From the NCBI GenBank assembly GCA_021208685.1, contig JAJOJJ010000041.1, forward strand, positions 1 to 64,000: DNA of 64,000 nt, given 5' to 3'. The notes under the pieces were generated by a model that saw only the letters and a list, made by a program, of their open reading frames with translations, did not search any database and was not told the DNA's origin. Below, in pieces: positions 57,316 to 64,000 of the stretch. Source of the stretch: Saccharospirillaceae bacterium. GTDB lineage: Bacteria > Pseudomonadota > Gammaproteobacteria > Pseudomonadales > Oceanobacteraceae. The translations under genes were made by a program, and so were the position numbers. Positions within the stretch are counted from its first letter, which is position 1; each line of letters starts with the position of its first letter.

Positions 57316-57902
57316 GTCGTTTCTCCCGCCCCGAACCAGTGATCTTCCAGACATTCGCGCAGCCGCAAACGTGCGCGGTACAGCAGAACGTGCAGGTTAC
57401 TGGTACTCAGCTCCAGGGCGGAGCAGATGTCCTGGCTGTCCAGTTCGATAAATTCCCGCATCATAAATACCCGCGCCTGTTCTGACGGCAGTGCATCGAG
57501 ACAACGGTCAAACACGCGCCAGAAGTGTTCATCGTGCACCAATTGCTCCGGGGCGTCCCAGCGTTGCGGACGCTCTGCTTTGTGCCAGTGGCCGTGCTCG
57601 TCAAACAGTTGGTCGTCGGTCAGGCTGCAATCCTTACAGTCATCGATATCGGACATTGGTGGTTGGCGGTAGCGACCACGGAGGGCATCGGCGATTTTGT
57701 TTTTCAGAATGGCAAATACCCAGGTCTTAAGGCTGGCGGTGCGGTTGAAGGCGGCGGCATTTTTCAGTGCGCCGGCCAGCGCTTCCTGCACCACATCTTC
57801 GGCCTGCTGGTCGTCACTGAGTTGCAGCCGGGCAAAGCTGATCATCTGCTGACGCAGTTCGGTCAGCTGCTCTGAGTCGGCATGATGAAAGGGATGATTC
57901 AT
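57312..57902 (-). CDS. ECF sigma-70 family RNA polymerase sigma factor
   Basis: 196 residues from the ATG at 57902; longer in-frame versions enter trkH. Region 2: MISFARLQLSDDQQAEDVVQEAL.., SLKTWVFAILKNKIADALR. Region 4: LPSEQARVFMMREFIELDSQDICSALELSTSNLHVLLYRARLRLRECLE. A Cys/His/Asp-rich insert (DIDDCKDCSL, EHGHWH) lies between them. Starts 2 bp after trkH and overlaps its anti-sigma gene. Confidence 0.87.
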   Translation of the reverse strand: MNHPFHHADSEQLTELRQQMISFARLQLSDDQQAEDVVQEALAGALKNAAAFNRTASLKTWVFAILKNKIADALRGRYRQPPMSDIDDCKDCSLTDDQLFDEHGHWHKAERPQRWDAPEQLVHDEHFWRVFDRCLDALPSEQARVFMMREFIELDSQDICSALELSTSNLHVLLYRARLRLRECLEDHWFGAGETT

Positions 57903-57904
57903 AT

Positions 57905-59353
57905 TCAGCTGCGCCAGAAGGCCGGGCTTAACAGGACCAGCAGGGTGAAAATTTCCAGACGGCCAAGCAGCATGGTCAGAGCCAGCAGCCATTTGGCGGT
58001 ATCGGAAATATCGCCGTAATGGGTCGCGACATCACCCAGCCCGGGGCCGAGGTTATTGAGGCAGGAGCCAACGGCGGAGAATGCCGTTACCTGATCCAGC
58101 CCGGTGGCCATCAGCGCCAGCATCATCACCATAAAGGTTACGATATACACCGCAAAGAACCCCCATACCGCATCGAGAATCCGGTCGGGTACGGCACGGC
58201 GGCCAAGCTTGATGGGCATCATGGCATTAGGGTGAATCAGACGGCGGATTTCGCGCACGCCCTGTTTGTAAATCAGCAGCACGCGGATGACTTTCATTCC
58301 GCCGCCGGTTGATCCGGTGCAGCCACCGATAAAGGCCATCATAAACAGCAGTACCGGCAGAAAAACCGGCCAGCTGGAGAAGTCAGCCGTACCAAAGCCC
58401 GCCGTCGTGGCGACGGAGACCAGCTCAAAAATACCGTAGCGGATGGCTTCCGGCAGCGGGTAGGTGTCGGTCAGCCAGAGCGCGCCGACGGTCAGTATTG
58501 CCCCACCCAGCATGATCCACAAAAAAAAGCGTGCCTCGGAATCATTCAGATAATGGCGTATGGAGTGATTGCGCCAGGCAAAGAAGTGCAGCGAGTAATT
58601 CATGGCGGCAATCAGCATGAAGAAGACGCAGATGCCTTCAATCAGCGTGCTGTCAAAATGGCCGATGGAGGCGTCATAGGTGGAGAAGCCGCCGATGCCA
58701 ACAGTGGCGAAGCTGTGGGTTATGGCATCAAAGCCGCTCATGCCGGCCAGCCAGTAGGCCAGCGCGCAGCTGATGGTCAGGAATGCGTAGACGTACCACA
58801 GGGCTTTGGCGGTCTCGGCAATGCGCGGCGTGAGTTTGGAATCTTTCAGCGGACCGGGCATTTCCGTACGGTACAGCTGCATGCCACCAATCCCCAGCAT
58901 GGGCAGAATCGCTACCGCCAGAACGATAATCCCCATGCCGCCCAGCCATTGCAGCTGCTGGCGATACCAGAGGATGGACTTGGGTAAATGTTCGAGCCCG
59001 GTCATCACCGTGGCGCCGGTGGTGGTCCAGCCGGACAGTGATTCGAAAAACGCATCGGCAAAGCTCAGGTCGGGTTGTTCGGCAATCATAAACGGCAGCG
59101 TGCCGGCCAGTCCCAGCGTGAGCCAGAACAGCGCGGCAATGAGGAAACCGTCACGGGTATGAAGCTCTCTGTGCACCCCGCGCACCGGCAGCCAGGAGGT
59201 AAAGCCGATACCAAAAATCAGCAGCATCGCAGTGACAAATGCCTGAGTGGCACCGTCGTTGTACCACATCGACACCAGAATCGGCGGCAACATGGTCATG
59301 CTGAACAGCATCAGGAAGATGCCAAGAATTCGTGCGATAACGGGCAGGTGCAT
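57905..59353 (-). CDS. trkH: Trk potassium uptake protein TrkH
   Basis: 482 residues, multi-pass. Selectivity-filter-like Gly-rich segments such as LSGWTTTGATVMTG, THSFATVGIGGFSTYD, TTAGFGTADFS and VGSCLNNLGPGLG, the four pore repeats of the TrkH/KtrB family; GSTGGGMKVIRVLL follows repeat 3. Inner-membrane K+ channel-transporter gated by TrkA, whose gene lies immediately upstream. Confidence 0.95.
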   Translation of the reverse strand: MHLPVIARILGIFLMLFSMTMLPPILVSMWYNDGATQAFVTAMLLIFGIGFTSWLPVRGVHRELHTRDGFLIAALFWLTLGLAGTLPFMIAEQPDLSFADAFFESLSGWTTTGATVMTGLEHLPKSILWYRQQLQWLGGMGIIVLAVAILPMLGIGGMQLYRTEMPGPLKDSKLTPRIAETAKALWYVYAFLTISCALAYWLAGMSGFDAITHSFATVGIGGFSTYDASIGHFDSTLIEGICVFFMLIAAMNYSLHFFAWRNHSIRHYLNDSEARFFLWIMLGGAILTVGALWLTDTYPLPEAIRYGIFELVSVATTAGFGTADFSSWPVFLPVLLFMMAFIGGCTGSTGGGMKVIRVLLIYKQGVREIRRLIHPNAMMPIKLGRRAVPDRILDAVWGFFAVYIVTFMVMMLALMATGLDQVTAFSAVGSCLNNLGPGLGDVATHYGDISDTAKWLLALTMLLGRLEIFTLLVLLSPAFWRS

Positions 59354-59365
59354 AGTCTGTCCTGA

Positions 59366-60739
59366 TCAGAAGAAACCGAGTCCGACCTGGAACAGGCGCT
59401 CGACATCCGGAATATGGCGTTTTTTCATGACGAACAGAATCACGTGGTCATTGGATTCCACCACCACATCCGAGCTCGCCATAATCACTTCTTCACCGCG
59501 CACAATGGCACCGATGGTGGTGCCCGGCGGCAGTTTGATTTCGCGGATTTTGCGCCCCACCACTTTGGATGAGCTGCTGTCGCCGTGGGCAATGGCTTCA
59601 ATCGCTTCGGCAGCACCACGACGGAGTGAGTGAACATTCACTACGTCGCCACGGCGCACGTGGGTCAGCAGACTGCCGATGGTGGCCTGCTGCGGCGACA
59701 GGGCAACATCGATCATGCCCCCCTGCACCAGATCGACATACGCGGCTTTGTTAATCAGTGTCATCACCTTGCGTGCACCGAGACGCTTGGCCAGCAGCGA
59801 CGACATGATGTTCACCTCGTCATCGTTGGTCAGGGCACAGAACACATCGGTGTTTTCAATGTTTTCTTCTTCCAGCAGCGCCTTGTCGGTGGCGCTGCCC
59901 AGCAGCACCACGGTTTTGCTCAGATTTTCACTGAGGAACTGAGCGCGCTGTTCGCCGTGCTCAATCAGCTTGATGCGGTAATCACGCTCCAGCGCTTTGG
60001 CGAGGCGATAGCCGATATTACCGCCGCCGACGATCATTACCCGCTTGTAGGAATCTTCTTCGCGGCGCAGCTCGCTCATGACCTTGCGGATATGCTCTTT
60101 GGCGGCAACGAAGAAGACTTCGTCGTCGGCCTCAATAATGGTGTCACCGGTTGGCTCAATGGCTTTGTTGCGGCGGAATACCGCCGCCACGCGGGCTTCA
60201 ATATTGGGCAGGTGATCCTTCAGGTGGTGAATGGCCTGACCAACCAGAGGGCCGCCGTAATAGGCGCGCACCGCAACCAGCTGTACGCGCTGATCGGCAA
60301 AATCCAGCACCTGCAACGCACCGGGATACTGCAGCAGGCGGCTGATGTAGTTCGTCACCACCTGCTCCGGGGAAATCAGAACGTCAATCGGGAAGGCATC
60401 GTTGCGGAACAGTTCGGCCTGCTTCAGATACTGGCCGGAGCGGATGCGGCTGATCTTGGTCGGGGTACGGAACAGGGTATAAGCCACCTGACAGGCGACC
60501 ATGTTGGTTTCGTCAGAGTTGGTGACGGCAACCAGCATGTCGGCATCATCGGCACCGGCATCGCGCAGAATGCTGGGATAGGAGCCCCGGCCAAGGACGG
60601 TTTTGATGTCGATGCGGTCCTGCAGCTCGCGCAGGCGGTCGGCATCGGTGTCGACCACGGTAATGTCATTCTGCTCATTGGCCAGGTTTTCAGCCAGCGT
60701 ACCGCCAACCTGGCCGGCTCCCAGAATAATGATCTTCAT
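59366..60739 (-). CDS. trkA: Trk system K+-binding regulatory protein TrkA
   Basis: 457 residues with two tandem RCK (NAD-binding) modules: [19 protein letters not shown] at the start and [17 protein letters not shown] near residue 234. Peripheral cytoplasmic regulator of TrkH. 12 bp before trkH and 6 bp after rsmB. Confidence 0.95.
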   Translation of the reverse strand: MKIIILGAGQVGGTLAENLANEQNDITVVDTDADRLRELQDRIDIKTVLGRGSYPSILRDAGADDADMLVAVTNSDETNMVACQVAYTLFRTPTKISRIRSGQYLKQAELFRNDAFPIDVLISPEQVVTNYISRLLQYPGALQVLDFADQRVQLVAVRAYYGGPLVGQAIHHLKDHLPNIEARVAAVFRRNKAIEPTGDTIIEADDEVFFVAAKEHIRKVMSELRREEDSYKRVMIVGGGNIGYRLAKALERDYRIKLIEHGEQRAQFLSENLSKTVVLLGSATDKALLEEENIENTDVFCALTNDDEVNIMSSLLAKRLGARKVMTLINKAAYVDLVQGGMIDVALSPQQATIGSLLTHVRRGDVVNVHSLRRGAAEAIEAIAHGDSSSSKVVGRKIREIKLPPGTTIGAIVRGEEVIMASSDVVVESNDHVILFVMKKRHIPDVERLFQVGLGFF

Positions 60740-60745
60740 AAAGAT

Positions 60746-62080
60746 TCAGTCCTGTTTGTGCAGCAGTGCGTAGTAAAACCCGTCATGACCGTTGCGTTGC
60801 GGCAGCAGCTGACGCCCGGCATTACAGGCGCTTCCCCAGCAAAAGTCCAGCGTCTGCAACTGTGCATCCCGGTTGGCATCCACAAAGCGGCGGATTTGTG
60901 CGCTGTTTTCGTCTGGCAGCACCGAGCAGGTGGCGTACAGCAGGCGACCACCGGGTTTCAGTAATGACCAGGCGGTATCCAGCAGCTGCGCCTGCACTTG
61001 CGCCAGCTGTTCGATGTCTTCGCGGCGGCGCAGCAGTTTGATATCCGGGTGGCGGCGGATTACGCCGGTGGCTGAGCAGGGCGCGTCGAGCAGAATGGCA
61101 TCGAACCGTTCACCATCCCACCAGGTGTCGGGGGTGGCCATGTCGGCACAGACCACCTCGGCGCTGAGTTGCAGGCGGGCGAGGTTTTCATGCACCCGTG
61201 GCAGGCGGTTCTGTTCAATGTCCAGCGCCACGACGCGGGCGTCTGCGCTTTCCAGCAGATGGCAGGTCTTGCCTCCGGGAGCGGCGCAGGCATCGAGGAT
61301 ACGTTCGCCGTCCCGCGGTGCCAGCAGCATGGCCGCCAGTTGCGCGGCCTCGTCCTGCACGCTGAAGTCGCCATCATTAAAACCCGGCAGCGCGGTGATA
61401 TCGCAGGATTCCGCCAGATAAATCCCCACGGTACTGTGTTCAGCAGGGTGGGCTTCGATACCGGCCTGATGCAGACGCTCAAGGTATTGCTCACGGCTGC
61501 CGTGACGCTGATTCACGCGCAGGCACAGCGGTGGGCGCTGGTTATTCTGGTCGAGAATGTCCTGAACCTGTTCCGGCCAGGCTTTGCTCAGCATTTTCAC
61601 CAGCCACTTCGGATGGCTGCTGGCCGTTACCGGGTTTTCGTCCAGCGGTGGGGTCAGGCTTTCGTATTCACGCGCGTAACGGCGCAGGCAGGCGTTCACA
61701 ACGGGTTTGGCGTAACCCTTGCCCAGTTCTTCGCAGACTTCCACGGTGGCGTGCACGGCGGCGTGCGGCGCTTTTTTCTGAATGTCCAGCTGGTACAGGC
61801 CGATGATCAGCAGGGCAAATAAATCCTGATCTTCTTCGCCAAAAGGCCGGCTGAGCAGCATTTTGGCCAGCGCGTTCAGGCGCTGGAAGTGACGGCAGCT
61901 GCCCAGCGCCAGATCGCGCAGAAAGCCACGGTCGGCGGGCTCAACGCGCAGCTCCAGCGGTGGCAGGCATTGGTTGAGGGATTGTCCGGTGAGGACGGCG
62001 CGGAGGGCCATGGCCGCGCGCGGCGCGCGCGTCAGGGGGGTGTCTTTGGCTTTGCCCCAGGGTGAGGTTGCGGCGCTCAA
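60746..62080 (-). CDS. rsmB: 16S rRNA (cytosine-967-C5)-methyltransferase RsmB
   Basis: 444 residues. N-terminal NusB-like domain (residues about 20-160), SAM motif LDACAAPGGKTCHLLE and two catalytic Cys regions DAPCSATGVIRRHPDIK and YATCSVLPDENS. Methylates C967. Overlaps fmt by 4 bp. Confidence 0.95.
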   Translation of the reverse strand: MSAATSPWGKAKDTPLTRAPRAAMALRAVLTGQSLNQCLPPLELRVEPADRGFLRDLALGSCRHFQRLNALAKMLLSRPFGEEDQDLFALLIIGLYQLDIQKKAPHAAVHATVEVCEELGKGYAKPVVNACLRRYAREYESLTPPLDENPVTASSHPKWLVKMLSKAWPEQVQDILDQNNQRPPLCLRVNQRHGSREQYLERLHQAGIEAHPAEHSTVGIYLAESCDITALPGFNDGDFSVQDEAAQLAAMLLAPRDGERILDACAAPGGKTCHLLESADARVVALDIEQNRLPRVHENLARLQLSAEVVCADMATPDTWWDGERFDAILLDAPCSATGVIRRHPDIKLLRRREDIEQLAQVQAQLLDTAWSLLKPGGRLLYATCSVLPDENSAQIRRFVDANRDAQLQTLDFCWGSACNAGRQLLPQRNGHDGFYYALLHKQD

Positions 62081-63027
62081 GGTTGTGACGCCAGCATGTG
62101 GTGCGGCTGAAACAACTGTGGCTGACCGTTAATCACATCGGCCACGGTCATGGCTTTCTTGCCGGCTAACTGGACCTGAGTGATACGTAATACGCCTTCG
62201 CCACAGGCGATTTCCAGTCCTCCGGCGCTGACGCTGGCGATGGTGCCGGGCAGCAGCTGCGTGGCTTTATCCAGCGGCTCGGCCATGAGCACGCGGATGC
62301 GTTCATCGCCAAGCAGGGTGTAAGCCATCGGGAACGGGTTAAAAGCGCGCACGCGCAGCGCAATGGTTTCCGCCGGTTGTTGCCAGTTGATCAGGGCTTC
62401 TTCTTTCAGCAGTTTATGGGCGTAGTTGGCCAGTGCATCGTTTTGCTTTTCCGGATTCAGGGTTCCGGCTTCAAGCTGCGCCAGGGTATTCAGCAGCGCG
62501 GCCGGGCCCATGTCGGCCAGACGGTCATGCAGGGTGCCGCCGGTATCGTCGCTGAGGATGCCGGTGGTGACTTTGCTCAGCATATCGCCGGTATCCAGAC
62601 CTTTATCCATCTGCATGATGGTGATGCCGGTGAGTTTGTCTCCGGCTTCAATGCAGCGCTGAATCGGCGCCGCACCACGCCAGCGGGGCAGCAGCGAGGC
62701 ATGAACATTCAGGCAGCCGTGTTTGGGCGCGTCGAGTACGCTTTGCGGCAGAATCAGGCCATAGGCGACCACGATCATGACGTCGGCATTCAGGCTTTTC
62801 AGCTGTTCAACATCCGCCGGGTCTCTGAAGTTCAGCGGCTGGTAAACCGGCAGGCCGTTGTCCAGTGCCACCTGTTTTACCGGGCTGGGCTGCCGTTTTT
62901 TACCGCGCCCGGCCGGACGGTCGGGTTGGGTATAAACACCGATGACCTCATGCCCGCTATTGATCAGCGCCTGCAGATGAATGGCCGCAAACTCCGGCGT
63001 ACCGGCAAAAACGACGCGTAAGGCCAT
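62077..63027 (-). CDS. fmt: Methionyl-tRNA formyltransferase
   Basis: 316 residues. Begins [18 protein letters not shown]; the folate-binding/catalytic signature HASLLPRWRGAAPIQR is intact, followed by QMDKGLDTGDML. Formylates the initiator Met-tRNA. Overlaps def by 1 bp (TAATG). Confidence 0.97.
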   Translation of the reverse strand: MALRVVFAGTPEFAAIHLQALINSGHEVIGVYTQPDRPAGRGKKRQPSPVKQVALDNGLPVYQPLNFRDPADVEQLKSLNADVMIVVAYGLILPQSVLDAPKHGCLNVHASLLPRWRGAAPIQRCIEAGDKLTGITIMQMDKGLDTGDMLSKVTTGILSDDTGGTLHDRLADMGPAALLNTLAQLEAGTLNPEKQNDALANYAHKLLKEEALINWQQPAETIALRVRAFNPFPMAYTLLGDERIRVLMAEPLDKATQLLPGTIASVSAGGLEIACGEGVLRITQVQLAGKKAMTVADVINGQPQLFQPHHMLASQP

Positions 63028-63551
63028 TATTTTTTACCCTGATTGCGGGCTTCGAGTTTGTGTTTCTTTTCCAGTTTGTCTTTGATGCGGTTGCGCTTCA
63101 GCGGTGAAATATAATCCACCATCAGCTTACCCTCGAGATGATCCACCTCGTGCTGAATGCAGACCGCCAGCAGACCGTGGCATTCCATTTCAAAGGGCTT
63201 GCCATTGCGGTCGAGGGCTTTGACCAGACAGTGCTCGATGCGGGTAACCTCTTCATAGAAGCCGGGTACCGACAGGCAACCTTCCTGCATGGTTTCCATG
63301 TCGCCGTCGAGCACGGTGATTTCCGGGTTGATAAACACCAGCGGTTCGCTTTTGTCTTCCGACACGTCGATGGTCACGATGCGTTCGTGTACATTGACCT
63401 GCGTAGCCGCCAGACCAATGCCCGGTGCCTGATACATGGTTTCGAACATGTCATCGACGATGGCACGCACGCGGTCGTCCACCTCAGCCACTGGCACGGC
63501 TTTGGTGCGTAAACGGGGATCCGGGTATTCTAAAATTTCGAGTATGGACAT
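63027..63551 (-). CDS. def: Peptide deformylase
   Basis: 174 residues. The three active-site motifs are [17 protein letters not shown] and [14 protein letters not shown] (metal-binding HEXXH with Cys in motif 2). Removes the N-formyl group of new proteins. First gene of the def-fmt-rsmB-trkA-trkH series. Confidence 0.97.
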   Translation of the reverse strand: MSILEILEYPDPRLRTKAVPVAEVDDRVRAIVDDMFETMYQAPGIGLAATQVNVHERIVTIDVSEDKSEPLVFINPEITVLDGDMETMQEGCLSVPGFYEEVTRIEHCLVKALDRNGKPFEMECHGLLAVCIQHEVDHLEGKLMVDYISPLKRNRIKDKLEKKHKLEARNQGKK

Positions 63552-63662
63552 AGAGTTGCTGTGCTTTTATAGAACTAAGTGGTCGTGACTTGCTAAGATG
63601 GCTGCCGAACAGTGATTTTCAATGCGCGATCGCAGATCCGCTAATAATAAAGGGAATACAGG

Positions 63663-64000
63663 ATGAGCAAAACCATCAAGCGCATTCTCGTTGCTGGTTT
63701 GATGTGTCTTTCAACCGGTGCCATGGCGCTGGATCTGAAATCCGATGCGCCACAACGCTATGTGGTTAAACAAGGCGATACCCTCTGGGATATCTCCGAA
63801 CGCTTTACCAATGATCCCTGGCAGTGGCCGGAAATCTGGTATCAGAACGGCCAGATTCAAGATCCTCACCTGATTTTCCCCGGCGACGAGATCGGTCTGG
63901 TCAGCGTTGATGGTGAAACCCGCGTGACCGTGACCAAGCGCGGCGAAGCCAGCCGTACCGTGAAGTTATCGCCGGGAACGGTAAAAATGCAGCCAACCGC
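63663..64000 (+). CDS. LysM-domain exported protein, 3' end outside window
   Basis: At least 112 residues; AAAGGGAATACAGG upstream. Signal peptide MSKTIKRILVAGLMCLSTGAMA, then one LysM domain (YVVKQGDTLWDISERF, WPEIWYQNGQIQDPHLIFPGDEIGL). Divergent from def. Orthologues next to def/dprA are common in gammaproteobacteria; peptidoglycan binding is expected. Confidence 0.88.
   Translation, partial: MSKTIKRILVAGLMCLSTGAMALDLKSDAPQRYVVKQGDTLWDISERFTNDPWQWPEIWYQNGQIQDPHLIFPGDEIGLVSVDGETRVTVTKRGEASRTVKLSPGTVKMQPT

Noticed and set aside
59630..60964. 444-codon plus-strand frame opposite trkA
   Set aside because: Shadow of trkA, whose two NAD-binding motifs are clear.

Overview
The window is a gammaproteobacterial chromosome segment around the replication origin. 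The order rpmH-rnpA-yidD-yidC-mnmE, divergent from dnaA-dnaN-recF-gyrB, is the classical oriC neighbourhood. With glyQS, trkAH, rsmB-fmt-def and the heptose/LpxL-type lipid A genes it suggests a marine Oceanospirillales-type bacterium (Thalassolituus/Oceanobacter-like). That placement is inferred from gene content, not from a database match.

Layout. (1) 1-4426: chromosome with two frame-damaged DUF1566-type surface protein genes, a TetR regulator overlapping a double-cupin gene, and a ferritin-like metal-dependent hydrolase. (2) 4427-31389: a 27-kb, visibly AT-richer integrated element sitting exactly at the 3' end of mnmE (trmE). (3) 31372-35387: mnmE, yidC, yidD, rnpA, rpmH on the minus strand. 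(4) 35388-35896: putative oriC with DnaA boxes. (5) 35897-42274: dnaA, dnaN, recF (with two perfect parS palindromes inside it) and gyrB. (6) 42402-50275: accessory and housekeeping genes, including a KAP-family NTPase, a Na+/H+ antiporter-like carrier, plsC, gmhB, an AraC regulator and a DUF2306 membrane protein. (7) 50334-64000: glyS/glyQ, a response regulator and histidine kinase pair split by a MITE-like repeat, an LpxL-like acyltransferase, and a long minus-strand run def-fmt-rsmB-trkA-trkH-sigma factor-zinc-finger anti-sigma. A LysM protein gene runs off the end.

The island is the most interesting part. It matches the architecture of Salmonella genomic island 1 (SGI1) and its relatives: int next to trmE, then xis, an iteron origin with rep, a small HTH gene, traN, an FlhDC-like activator pair (sgaC/sgaD), traG, traH, and a tyrosine-recombinase-like mobilisation pair (mpsA/mpsB) preceded by a hairpin-dense candidate oriT. 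The SGI1 family is mobilised by IncC/IncA plasmids and carries its own TraN, TraG and TraH. Six near-palindromic sites of the type TGCCCAAAWWGGGCA lie upstream of xis, the rep operon, traN, traH and two cargo groups, as expected for operators of AcaCD/SgaCD activators. The position where SGI1 carries its resistance region is occupied by a serine recombinase plus a PstI/BsuBI-type restriction-modification system and a HEPN-like protein.

The element is partly decayed. traN has an in-frame TGA and lacks much of its N-terminal part. An IS3-family element splits a small membrane gene, and an IS1634-like element sits between the two FlhDC-like genes. int, xis, rep, mpsA, traG and traH look intact.
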